A DNA stretch of 64,000 bases. Source: Ascarosepion bandense. Its lineage: Eukaryota; Mollusca; Cephalopoda; Sepiida; Sepiidae. Made by a program: the position numbers and the translations under genes. The notes beneath the pieces are model-generated. The model saw only the letters and a list, made by a program, of their open reading frames with translations, was not told the origin of the DNA and searched no databases. This document shows, piece by piece, positions 1 through 9,449 of this stretch (the stretch's first letter is position 1; each line of letters opens with the position of its first letter). The stretch covers positions 1,281,001 through 1,345,000 of the forward strand of contig JBBBDQ010000330.1 of assembly GCA_037127315.1 (NCBI GenBank), given 5' to 3'.

Positions 1-89
1 ATGGGAAAAATCACTCTAGAAGTTATAGCAACTCCGGAAAAGAAAATAACTCTGTACTGAGACATGATATTGTATATCCTCTCTTTTAT

Positions 90-91
<2 letters not shown>

Positions 92-157
<66 letters not shown>
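92..157. repeat. (CT)n(TA)n microsatellite
   Basis: A run of CT dinucleotides passes directly into about 20 TA dinucleotides. Any open frame across it is an artefact of the repeat. Bases 158-640 after it are AT-rich and hold nothing I recognise. Confidence 0.95.
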
Positions 158-160
<3 letters not shown>

Positions 161-644
161 TAAAGTTTACAGTAGACACTGTTAAATTAACTAATACAAG
201 GTATTCTCCAGATACACTATTAGAGAGGCCTGATCCAATCAACTGGCTGGTCATGTTAAGCTCTAAGTCAGGCTAACAAAACAAACAAAATACACTCACA
301 TTTACCATATCAAGCATTGAACTGATTTAGTAAGCAGTGATTGTTGGGCCAATCTGACATGGCTGTTTCAACCTATGAGGAAAGCCCATACTTGGGTAGA
401 CAATCCTGCATATAATAGGTACTTAGAACCTTCTATATGTTTGAGTATAACAGTCATATAGCACTGGAAGAATGAATCTTCATATCCCTACATGGGGTTC
501 CAAAGTGGGTGGGGAGCATGGCTGATAAATAAAGTATGAGCATAAAAAACCTAAGAGAATGCACATTGATATAGACAAAAATTTAATTAAAAAACAAAAA
601 TTTTGAAATTATACTAATAGAACCAATCAAAGATAAAACTAATA

Positions 645-1260
645 ATGAAGTTTTCACTTTTTGAAAAAAATCTTAGTATCTCAGATAACTCCAAAAACAG
701 TTACAAAAAAAAAAATAGATATAATGTTACTGACAGAAGTCAAAGAAAAAAAATGTTGCTGAAACTATTAAGGACAAACAAATTTCATGATATAAAAGTA
801 AAGGTCTACCCACAACAATTTAACAAAAACAAAACATTATAAACATGAAAAAATATATCTATTAAAAAAATGGAAGAATTATAGCTACAAACACTTATAT
901 CATTACTTTTGATGCACCAAAACCACCACAGGAAATTAAAAAAAATTGGCTATGCAATTTCCAAAGTAAAAACAGATATTCCAAACCAGTTAAGATGCTT
1001 CAAATGCCAAAGATATGGACATAGTTAGAATAAATGTACAAGAAAGTTTGTATGTGGAAAATGTGGGAAGAATGATCCTAACTACACAGAGATCAAATGC
1101 CCTAATTGTAAAAAAAAAAATAAGGAAACTTTTACGGACTGTGAAACCTGGAAAAAGATATATTAAAAATTAAAAACATCGAAAAAAATGGCAAACAGAC
1201 AGAAACTACATCTCAGTGTACCTACTACAACAAATTTCTCATTGTTGAGCATATCTTGAT
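645..1260 (+). pseudogene. Non-LTR retrotransposon ORF1 (jockey-type nucleic-acid-binding protein) relic
   Basis: A decayed ORF1 of a jockey-like LINE, whose protein coats element RNA. The first readable piece ends in FHDIKVKVYPQQF, a stretch typical of the region before the knuckles in this family. Further on, bases 996-1037 encode CFKCQRYGHS-stop-NKC, a CX2CX4HX4C zinc knuckle interrupted by a TAG at 1026-1028. It is followed by a second cysteine cluster (CGKCGKND, then KCPNC) and a terminal DCETWKK. Stops and frame changes between the two pieces show it is dead. No matching endonuclease or RT follows within 1.3-2.1 kb, so the copy is truncated or fragmented. Family assignment rests on remembered domain layout. 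Confidence 0.75.
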
Positions 1261-2080
1261 AGAATGCAAGAAGCACAAAAAATATGTCTATTACCAAGCA
1301 CAAAATCTTAATATGCTTTTCAAAAATGTATCTACTGCCCAAATAATAGGATATCTGAAGAAAATAAAATACTTTCAATTTCTATAAAAACAAAAATAAT
1401 GCTTGGATTTTAACCATACAACTTAAGTTTTAAAATACTCCCGAACTATACAACTTGTGATATTTTGAAAACAATTTTAAAAAACCTCACAACCACTTGA
1501 GACGTTTTGAAACATTCCTGAGAAAAAAAAACTTCAGTTTCAGCATTAAATGACCCACAGGTGTTGATATGCTGGTAAACAAATAAGTAATCAGTTCATC
1601 AGTTAATGAATAATGAATTTTTACAAGAAGTTTTCATTTTTCATTTGTTTTTAATTATAATAATTTATAGTTTCAAAAATTTTCAAATCTTTGATTATGT
1701 TAGATTTTTAAGTTAAGTGAAGACTATCTTTACGAAATTGAAAAGCTTAATACAAGCCATCATGCACTGAGGTTTTTTAAAAAAACATTTATGTGCATAA
1801 ATGTGCCCATTTTGAAAGTATGGGTGACTATGCACAACATTAACAGAAAATAAGATTGATGAATACAGTGAATCTAAAGTAAGCATTCCTAAAATTAGAT
1901 TATAGAGAATATTTCTAAAATTTTAAAGATTACTGAATACTTAAATATTATATAAAAAAAAGTAGTCACTCATCATTTTTTCAATCATGTTTTAACTGAT
2001 AAAGTCTCTATAGAATAACAATAAAATTGTCAACACTTTATCGGTGCTTGTTAAGGAAATGATGAAAGGTCTGTAAATCA
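1261..2080. other. AT-rich stretch without recognised feature
   Basis: No exon-like conserved frame, RNA gene or clear repeat partner was seen here. It may be the unreadable continuation of the ORF1 relic or plain intron/intergenic DNA. Confidence 0.5.
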
Positions 2081-2082
2081 CT

Positions 2083-2281
2083 ACTTTTTTTTTGTTTTTT
2101 TGTTTTTGTTTTTTTTTAATCGTATCACCCCAAGCAAGGCGGTAACGCCACTGATGTGCAGGGGGCTACGTAATAGTGAAAAGATTGGAAAAGAGAAAGC
2201 AGGAAACCACATCCTAAACAGGGAACAAGGGATGAGCCTCTTAACCTGTTTAATAGACATGGGTGGAGTGTGAACCGGGTG
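2083..2281 (-). mobile_element. SINE copy with LINE-like 3' tail, poly(A) on minus strand
   Basis: Read on the minus strand, the unit starts near 2280, runs through TCATCCCTTG, CCAATCTTTTCACT and ACGTAGCCCCCTGCACATCA, and ends in GCTTGGGGTGATACGATT plus an A-run (T-run 2083-2117 on plus). The same ~165-200 bp unit recurs at 6701-6890 and 19580-19770. Its last ~60 bp match the 3' tail of the LINE at 61480-62226, which is how tRNA-type SINEs often borrow LINE machinery. The length and A-tail favour a SINE; a 5'-truncated LINE end is the alternative. Confidence 0.75.
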
Positions 2282-2319
2282 TTTTTTTTTTTTTTTTTTT
2301 GTTTTTTTTTTAAATCCAT

Positions 2320-2610
2320 TTTTCTATTTTCAACTTAAAGTAATTAATGGTTTCAAATTAGATTAATTATTCTTTAAATCAGCTAATGTTTTTCAAATAA
2401 AGTTTCAGAAAAGTATATTTTATTTTTGAAAGATTTTTGAATAAAGAAATTACATTGCGATGAAAGACTAACAAGAGCTCTAACCAGCTATTTTTAGCTT
2501 CTGAAAAAGTAAATTGATTCCAATCAATATAATTTCTGTTTGAAATATACTACAGAGTATTTTGCTTATTGGAAATAGTAAATTTAATTCTTTAGCTTTC
2601 AGTTAAAGCT
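2320..2610 (-). repeat. Left arm of large imperfect inverted repeat
   Basis: The reverse complement of this stretch aligns with 2930-3240. Shared strings include TAGCTTTAACTGAAAGCTAA versus TAGCTTAATTGAAAGCTAA and ACTATTTCCAATAAGCAA versus ACTATTTCCACTAAGCAA. It is a partial inverted copy of the AT-rich transposon that follows; a transcript through both arms could form a ~300-bp imperfect hairpin around a ~320-nt loop. Confidence 0.7.
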
Positions 2611-2694
2611 AAAATAAAAGCTTTAAGAAAGTGGAGTTCCCTACTTTTAATGCAGTCTCATGATATAACTCATCTTACGGTATGTTACATTCAT

Positions 2695-2780
2695 GAATAA
2701 AAGTGATCAATATCCAAGATAGAGCATGTGTAAATATAGAGGTGGACATTGAGATAGATCAACATCAACACCAAGTGGTA
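2695..2780 (+). repeat. Short interspersed repeat, matches 26930-27000
   Basis: Shares TCAATATC, AGATAGAGC and a spaced GACATTGA / TCAACATC pattern with 26930-27000. The element type is unknown. Confidence 0.5.
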
Positions 2781-2820
2781 AAAATCTGTTTCATGTTTGA
2801 ACATAATCTTCAGGCCTGGT

Positions 2821-2823
2821 GTG

Positions 2824-2859
<36 letters not shown>

Positions 2860-2860
2860 A
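2821..2860. repeat. (CA)n(TA)n microsatellite
   Basis: Twelve or so CA units run into TA units, immediately before the inverted-repeat end of the AT-rich transposon. Confidence 0.95.
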
Positions 2861-4340
2861 GATATCTCCACTCCATTTTCGATACCTAAGTTTTACATTG
2901 AATTTTAAAAAAAACTTTTCCCTGAAACTTTAATTTTAGCTTAATTGAAAGCTAAATGATTAAAGTAACTATTTCCACTAAGCAAAATACTCAGCTGCAT
3001 TTCAAACAAAAATTAAGTTTGTTGGAATCTAAAATTTTGAGTTTTTTTTTTTTTTAATTTTCCGGCTATTTTTTTGGAGCAATTGACACTTTTGTAAACA
3101 AAAGTTAATTCTCGGTTTAAAAAATCTTGCAAAAATAAAATATATGTCTTTCACTCATTATTTTTGAAAAATTATCAAATTTAAGGTAAAATTAATCTGA
3201 TTCGAAACAAATATTACTTGTTTATGGCTTGAAATTTAGAATAAAAGTCTTTCTTAATCACAAAGGTCTGACTCATTGACCTTTTAAGTAGGTGATTACA
3301 ACACCTATCAATCAATCTGGCAGTACAGTGACCAAGTGTTGACATAACCCAGTTTAACATTTTGTAAGGGTAGCAACCCTTAAAACATATGACTTTTTAA
3401 TAATAAGTGTCTTATAAGTTTCCATAATAAAAGAAAATGTGCAGTTTAACATAATAAAAACAAATTAGAAATTATTTTAAAAATTTTAATTCTAAATGAT
3501 TTGGATTAAGCTTATGAATTTTTGATTTGTAAATAAAGTCTATTTTTAATGAATTAATAACCGAAGACACTGAGTAACTGGAAGAAATTTAAAAAGATAT
3601 TTGAAACTTTAATTAACAAAGAAAAAACTGAAAACAATTCTTATAAAAATTCATCATTCATCGAAATCTTTTTCTTTTTCAGAATATGATATCCTAAAAT
3701 TATATTCTTTATAAAATCAGAAAAACAGCGTAGTTTTAATGCGTTTTTGATTTTACTATTTGGAGCAGATTTTCAGAAAAATAGTCCAGTAATTTTGTTA
3801 AAAAATTACATGATTTATATTTCCCAATAGGTCCTGCATTTAACTAATAAATAAAAAATTGGTATAGATAATATATTTCTAGAAGTTTTATGCAATTAAT
3901 TGAAGTGGAGGTAACAGATGTAAAAAAAAAAAAAAAGAAACACATTTTTACCAAGATTTTTTAAAAATAATAATTGCATAAATAATTTCATTCATTTGTG
4001 AATAAGTCCTGAAAGTTTCATTAAAATCAGACAAATAGTTGATTTTTGCAAGAATTTTCAAATTAATGTGTCTTTCAATGCCAAAAAACGACTTGCATAA
4101 TATTACGTTTTGTTTAATAATCACATTATGTAAACATAGTGTGAATCGCTGATGGAAAACAAAAAAATGAATTTTAATAGAAATTTCAAACATGTTAGGA
4201 AGTATTAAAAAAATAAAAAATAATAATAACAACAAAATTTGATCTTTCTTCTTAATAATAGCATAAACATTTTCATGATAGAACTTTGTTTTTATTAAGT
4301 TTTAACATCATGCCATGTTGTTTTTTTCGGCAATGAGTGG
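2859..4340. mobile_element. AT-rich non-autonomous DNA transposon, copy 1 (~1.48 kb)
   Basis: Homologous along its length to 16125-17672. The best-matching block is 3945-4080 with 17270-17400, including ACTGAAAGTTTCATTAAAATC-like and GAATTTTCAAATTAATGTGT strings. The ends carry an inverted repeat: left reads TATCTCCACTCCATTTTCG, and the right end read on the minus strand gives TACCTCCACTCATTGCCG. Copy 2 shows GGTACCTC at both ends. No transposase frame is present; the short frames inside are not conserved between copies. Superfamily is not assignable by eye because no clean target-site duplication is visible. Confidence 0.6.
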
Positions 4341-4439
4341 AGGTACCTAAAAATTGTACATAATAATAGATTGAACTTTATTCTGTTGGATTTCATTGAA
4401 TACCAATAAAGCTTGTCATTCTTAAGACTACTTTCCAGC

Positions 4440-4720
4440 AGGTAAAGACATGTTCTTCTTTCCTTTTCGCCTTGGGTGGCCAGAGTGCTCTGTTGTCCAT
4501 TAGACTAGTTACTTGCTTATTTTGTTGCTTGGGCTGGACTGATCTGTTTGTGTTTCAACTGACTATTTGACTAGCAATACCATTGTTACATACTGCTTAT
4601 GTTGTTGGCTCTGACCAACAGGTCATAGCAAGTTTAAATCTGTACACCTACCACCTCTGTACTGTATAAATTCTTCTTCCATCATAATAAAAGTTTCTCC
4701 CCCCCCCCCCCCAACACCTG
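4440..4720 (+). other. Less AT-rich island with TATA-like and AATAAA-like signals (possible solo LTR, unproven)
   Basis: This stretch is more GC-rich than its surroundings. It contains TGTATAAATTC and, ~35 bp later, AATAAAAG followed by a C14 run at ~4700. That order resembles the promoter/poly(A) order of an LTR, but I found no matching second copy, no terminal TG..CA pair and no target-site duplication. Bases 4720-5200 hold nothing recognised. Confidence 0.2.
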
Positions 4721-5204
4721 TTGCTTCTCTCTTTGGCAAATTCTTTTCTCTTGTTTCTATAGATATCTCAGTAAAGCATAAGATATAGCTTTGAGATGTC
4801 AGCTCCTTGGACAGCCCATAATTTTCTTCTTTTCAAAAAAGAATCTCTGCCTAAATTGATACTTGTTGTCCAAAACCAACATTTTGTAGAAAGTTAGAGC
4901 TATGACACTACTACAAGAGGAGGAAAAAAATTGCTATCCATCGCTTGCAAGATGAGCATGTTCATCACCCTTACAATAAGCTTGGCACAAAAACAGTTTT
5001 AAAAAAAAGGAAGCATGTACATTTCCAGACTTAAAGAAAAGGTTAATATTCAGCAAGTTCATTTAAAAAAATGTTATTTTGGGTATGTTTTATATATTTT
5101 CTTCCATTTTTTAAATTTCTTTTTAGCTCACTTTTCTGTTCGTTTTGCTCTGAGTTTTATATTTATCACTATTTCATGCATGCATTTTATTATCTCTTGT
5201 ATCA

Positions 5205-5206
<2 letters not shown>

Positions 5207-5236
<30 letters not shown>
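5207..5236. repeat. (TA)n microsatellite
   Basis: About 15 TA units, directly upstream of an interspersed repeat shared with 27010-27255. Confidence 0.9.
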
Positions 5237-5241
<5 letters not shown>

Positions 5242-5465
5242 TTTTTGTATCTGCTGTGTTTCATCTCTTGATAGACTTTACAAACCAACTGTAAGGATTT
5301 TTTTTTGCAACAAGTATCTATAAACAAAAGTAAAAATGTTTTACAGAATTTTAAAATTTAATGATGCTCATAAATATACTTTCAGCGAACTGAAAGCCAA
5401 AGTAAATTATGGAGAGTGCTAAGTGATGTAATTTAAAGCTTAATAAATAAGAATGTTGAATATGA
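5237..5465 (+). repeat. Unclassified interspersed repeat, copy 1
   Basis: Aligns with 27010-27255 on the same strand: GACTTTACCAA/GACTTTACAAA, then a T-run, GCAACAA, TATTTATAAACA-like, AGAATT, and a shared end GAATGTTGAAT/ATTGTTGAAT. No coding potential or terminal repeats were seen. Confidence 0.55.
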
Positions 5466-5480
5466 GTGTGTGCTTGTCTC

Positions 5481-5527
<47 letters not shown>
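5466..5527. repeat. (TG)n(TA)n microsatellite
   Basis: TG units followed by a long TA run. 5530-5830 is AT-rich without a recognised feature. Confidence 0.9.
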
Positions 5528-5529
<2 letters not shown>

Positions 5530-5831
5530 CCATAAGTCTAACTTACTAGTCATTATCTAAATTTTCATTGCATAAGGTTCAATCTGTTTAATATTGATTT
5601 AAATGCATTTTCAGAGGAGGAGATAATATCGTAAAAAAAAAAAAGTATTTTCTTTTTTATACATTAAAATATGGATGTACTTATGCATGCACACATCATA
5701 GAAGCAGTACAAACTAATGGGTTGACAGTCCACTGTTTGTAGTGATTTACTTATTAAGCATGCTCGATACTTAGTAGAGCATTATCTATGGTAATATTTT
5801 TATTATAATTTTGTAATAAAAACATAGTTTA

Positions 5832-5877
5832 TTGCAACACAAGAGCCGTTGTGTTTTAGTAGCACCTCGTCAGGCAA
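5832..5877 (-). ncRNA. Decayed type I hammerhead ribozyme motif
   Basis: On the minus strand: stem I strand TTGC, core CTGACGA, stem II GGT-GCT-ACT, then AAA where GAA is required, stem III ACACAA/TTGTGT (6 bp, loop CGGCTC), cleavage-site U, then GCAA closing stem I. All elements are in the correct order and spacing, but the catalytic G12 is A and the closing pair of stem II is G-U. CG to TA at the C11.1-G12 dinucleotide would explain both changes. Predicted inactive. Confidence 0.6.
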
Positions 5878-6700
5878 ACTTATCATAAAAATATTACTAT
5901 ATATATATATATATAACATGCCAATATATGTGGGTATTAAGCATATATAGTTGGTGTAAATCTCACCTTTGAGAGTGGTGTTGAAAAGAAGGGGTTACAA
6001 ATATGCCCATTTAGTTAGATTTTAGGAAGTGGGTTGGGCTAAAAGCTTTTCAGCACCTTATTATACTTACACACTTTAATGTAATGGCTCTCATTATTTT
6101 TATTTGTCTGTGAATGTGCTTTTTATTTTTTATCTTTTGGAGTACTTTATTTTTGCCATTCCTTAAATCAACAAAAACTCCTTTTCTCTTCTCTTTTGTT
6201 TTCCTAACATTGTGTTTTAATTTTCAAATGTTTGTGTGCCTCACCTCTGTTGTTTGGAAGAAAGTAAAAAATTACTTCACATTTACAACTAGTTTAGTAG
6301 TTTTTATCGAAATGTTCGAAGCAAATCTAATTACTATTTTTTAAATATACGAGAAAAGATGCTATCCCAAAATTTGAGGAACTGATGGAAAGGTAGAAAA
6401 TGTTTTTTATTTATTTATTGTTATTTCTTGGTAGATGAATTTTGAGAGAGATGTATGAAAATGTCTGGTAAGACATGGCATATACTGAATACTCTAACAG
6501 ATGAACTGACTGATCAAATTTATTCAATCTCTCCAAACTTTTCATACCTTGAGTGTGTGTGTATGTGATATATATAATTCCCAGTTATTTCTTTTTTTCT
6601 GACCTATCTGCTAGGGCAGCTAACCAATTTCTGTTACAGATGCTTGCCCAGGCACTGGTTCAACTTGTGGTCTATGCAACAACTATTTTTTTTTTTTTTT

Positions 6701-6890
6701 AATCCTATCACTCCAAGCAAAGCGGTAACGCCACTGATGTGCAGGGGGCTACGTAAGAGTGAAAAGATTGGAAATGAGAAAGTCGGAAACCACATCCTAA
6801 ACAAGGAAACAAGGGATGAGCCTCTACACCTCTTCAATAGACATGGGTGGAGTGTCAAACCAGGCGATAGTTTAGTCTATTTACTCCAAT
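6701..6890 (-). mobile_element. SINE copy sharing LINE 3' tail
   Basis: Same family as 2083-2281. On the minus strand the 5' part contains GATAG-ACTAAA-CTATC (a perfect 5-bp hairpin) and GGTTTGACACTCC, a weak match to a tRNA B box, then the body and the LINE-like tail CTTGGAGTGATAGGATT followed by A-rich DNA. Confidence 0.7.
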
Positions 6891-6996
6891 TGAAAAAAGA
6901 AAAAAGAAAAGAGTGAAAAGATTGGAAAAGAGAAAGCCGGAAACCACATTCTAAACAGGGAACAAGGGATGAGCCTCTACATCTTATATTTCAACT

Positions 6997-7053
6997 TATC
7001 ACCTGAAGAGGAACTGTTTTGTTCTGAAACATGAAAATTTTTGTGTAGTGATA
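6997..7053 (+). ncRNA. Type I hammerhead ribozyme, intact core (HHR-A)
   Basis: A self-cleaving RNA motif. Stem I is TATCAC (6997-7002) with GTGATA (7048-7053), 6 bp. Core CTGAAGA is 7003-7009. Stem II is GGAAC/GTTCT (7010-7014, 7021-7025, one G-U) with a 6-nt loop. GAA is 7026-7028. Stem III is the hairpin 7029-7046, starting ACATGAA and ending TTTGTGT. Cleavage is predicted after A7047 in a GUA triplet. All invariant core bases (CUGANGA, GAA, A15.1-U16.1, H17) are present. Hammerheads of this open-stem-I type are known from Penelope-like elements and retrozymes; the assignment to either is inference. Confidence 0.85.
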
Positions 7054-7317
7054 TTATGCCTTTATAAACCCTTGCAATAACAAAACTACAATATTAAGCT
7101 CTACTCTGTATAAAAGTAAGTGCTTGAACAGAGAGTTTCCAATCCACGTATCCCCCCACCCCCTGCTATACACACACACACACAAATAAGTACATAAATG
7201 GTAGCACCTCATAATTAGAATTGGAAAACTTTTTTCTCTCGAGTGTGAACACTGAGCCCACAATATCAACATTCAGTTGAGAGTCTCCTAAATTTCATTT
7301 TTTTTTTTTGTATCTCT

Positions 7318-7680
7318 TTCTTGCAGCAGCAGAAATTTGGTTCTACAGAAAGATGCTGAGAATACCATGGACCAAACACATAAGCAACGACAAAGTTCTA
7401 GAGAAAATGGAAACAAAAAGCATACTTATACTTAACATCAGGAACACTGAAATTTCTAGGACACATAATGAGGAAACAGGGCTTTGATATTCACAGGACA
7501 AATTAAAGTCAAGAGGGTCAGAGGCAAACAATACATAACCTACCTGGTGAGCTTGAGTGAACAGATAGCAGATTAGGTTTTGGTAGAGATGGTAAAACAA
7601 CAAAATGTGTTGAGACTTAGAAAAGATAGGAAGTTGTGGTGAGCTATGATCACTTACATCCTGAAGAAACATGCTACATG
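7318..7680 (+). pseudogene. LINE endonuclease-reverse transcriptase C-terminus, relic 1
   Basis: The reading EIWFYRKMLRIPWTKHISND and, in shifted frames, pieces corresponding to LKFLGH, GRQ-ITYL and RDRKLW match the post-RT C-terminal region of endonuclease-reverse transcriptase LINEs common in molluscs. Several stops and frameshifts are present. A second relic of the same region lies at 40310-40745. No catalytic RT motif survives here. It abuts the SINE-hammerhead module. Confidence 0.7.
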
Positions 7681-7689
7681 GATGATGAT

Positions 7690-7930
7690 GATACTGATCA
7701 GGCCAGAGTTATACATTCTGAGAGAGAGCACATCAAACGTTTTAACCAAGTCAGGACACTGAAGCCTTTGGTTGCAATTATGGTTTCAAAACAGTTCTGT
7801 TTTCCCAATTTTACTCACAAGGTTTGGGTCAACTCATGTCATATTTTGCAGGCACTTCTCAATTGCTTCCCTAGGCAAATAACTTCAAGAAGTCACTTCT
7901 CTGACATATCAACTGTACTAAATGAAAACA
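7690..7930 (+). repeat. Unclassified interspersed repeat, copy 1
   Basis: Similar to 30595-30850 on the same strand: CAAGGTTTGGGTCAACTC / CAAGGCTTGGGTCAACCC, TTTTGCAGGCACTT / TTTTCAGGCACTT, and ACTTCAAGAAGTCAC / ACATCAAGAAGTCAC. Function and class unknown. 7931-8600 is otherwise featureless and ends in a ~25-nt T-run. Confidence 0.6.
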
Positions 7931-8604
7931 TTACTCCACCTTTTTCCTTTTGTCTTCTATGTTGTAACTCTACTAAATATTACTGTTGAGAAATCAGTTT
8001 CATTCATGTCTTTATGACACGTAGCCATCTTCATATATGAATAAATGTTGCTGAAAGCCTTCATAAGAATCTTGCACAAACAAAAAATAAAAAAAAAATA
8101 ACATGGTTAGCAATTGAGGAAAGTGATTACAGGGCCCCCAAAATTACGGCATGTTAAGCCCAGAAGAAAATGTTTCTAATAGGATGACTCTGACAAACAG
8201 ATTTCTCACTGAGCTATCAAAAATAAACTTTAAGATTCTCAAATGATTTTAATTTGTTTTTTAGAGAATTCTGTTTTGTTTCAGTTTTGCAGCTTTAATT
8301 GTAGACTTTGAATTCATTTCTCTGTTGATTATAATGAGGTAAAACAGTCTGACTGGAAAAAAATTATTCTAGTTTAAAAAAAGTTTTAATGATGTATGTG
8401 TGTGTATGTGTTAGACAGACAGTGGGTCGTGGTTTGGTTGGACAAGAAATAGAGAATGAATGACAGTGGCAAAATGTTTGATATCATTGTTCAATGCTAC
8501 TTATACAAACCGTATAATAGTGAAGGTGCAGAGACTTGACAAATAGCAGTAAAAAATTGACAAAATGTAAGTTTTACTTCATTTTTTTTTTTTTTTTTTT
8601 TTTT

Positions 8605-9216
8605 TTTGCTCAGTTCTAAAATGAAAATATCTTGAAATACTAAAGAGTAAATTTATTCAATAAAATTGCCATTGGCATTAATCACTGTCTCCAAGTGACT
8701 TCGAATCACTTGCAACTCTTCTAGATGCTCTTCTTGTTGGTGTATGCTATCATAATCCCTGCCTTCATTTCATCTTTGGTGTTACATGGTGCAGAATTCT
8801 GTTGCCAGACATAGGACCTTTCAGCAGCCACACTCTTGACCCAGGACAGCACTACCTGTTCAAGGCACTTGATGCTGAGTGTGGCTTTTTGAAAAGATGA
8901 ATGGAGGCATTATATCACATCAATAGTGATCACTCCAAACACCGTGATATTGACTGGATATATCATCTAACTCTTTCCCAATCCTGTGCACTATGCTCAG
9001 ATTGACACCCAAACTCTCTGAAATGTCTGTGCTAGAGCTTCCGGTGTAAATGCCAAGCAGTACAGCATGCCACTTCTAAATTTCTGGTAGAGTGGATTTT
9101 GTCATGTTGCTCTTCTTCTCACAGATTGCCCAACTGACCCTACTATACTGTGCAGTCTACAAAAATGATGTGCATGTGCGAAATAAAACATAGTGACAAT
9201 TTTTCTTTGCACCCTG

Positions 9217-9222
<6 letters not shown>
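8605..9222 (-). pseudogene. Tc1/mariner-superfamily transposase relic (internally deleted)
   Basis: On the minus strand the first readable piece, SSSTDISESLGVNLSIVHRI, looks like the helix-turn-helix DNA-binding part of an IS630/Tc1/mariner transposase. After a gap come MPPFIFSKSH, VVLSWVKSVAAERSYVWQQN (the -QQD- region, here N in place of the catalytic D) and a C-terminal SHLETVINANGNFIE. Stops and frameshifts are numerous, and the middle catalytic part is missing. The minus-strand 5' side begins ATACAGGGTGCAAAG, a plausible terminal repeat, but no partner was found at the other end. A fragment of the same family lies at 14316-14575. Confidence 0.75.
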
Positions 9223-9247
<25 letters not shown>

Positions 9248-9405
9248 TGTTTATTTATATATAAAAAAACAGAAATATGGATGTTCTGAGAGAAAGTGAT
9301 ATAAGCGAAAAAGTGAGAAACCATGAATGTCTTGTTTAAAGTGTAGATATATTATTATTGCTTGCTTTTTGTATAATACATTAAATGTCCATAATGGTAT
9401 TTGTG

Positions 9406-9447
9406 TCACTACATGTTTTGAGTCTAAAGTTGACTCTCTTCAGGCAA
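9406..9447 (-). ncRNA. Decayed type I hammerhead ribozyme motif
   Basis: Minus strand: TTGC, core CTGAAGA, stem II GAGTC/GACTC (perfect 5 bp, loop AACTTTA), AAA in place of GAA, a short ACATGT stem III, cleavage-site A in a GUA triplet, then GTGA pairing with TTGC through wobbles. The catalytic G12 is A, a CpG-to-CpA change after C11.1, so it should be inactive. Confidence 0.55.
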
Positions 9448-9449
9448 AT

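Larger units (their letters stand above)
6686..7316. mobile_element. SINE-hammerhead composite module, copy 1
   Basis: A ~630-bp block repeated at 19557-20242 at high identity. It holds, in order, a minus-strand SINE (6701-6890, T-run 6686-6700), a second partial SINE piece (6911-6982), a plus-strand hammerhead ribozyme (6997-7053), a conserved tract around TTTATAAACCC and TATTAAGCTCTACTCTGTAT, a CA microsatellite (7172-7184) and a unique tail ending TCAGTTGAGAGTC. Both copies share even the junctions, so it spread or was duplicated as one unit. No terminal repeats or target duplications were identified. Confidence 0.75.

Noticed and set aside
4440..4720. Solo LTR of a retrovirus-like element
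   Set aside because: Only the TATA/AATAAA order fits; no second LTR, terminal TG..CA or target duplication. Kept as a low-confidence compositional island.
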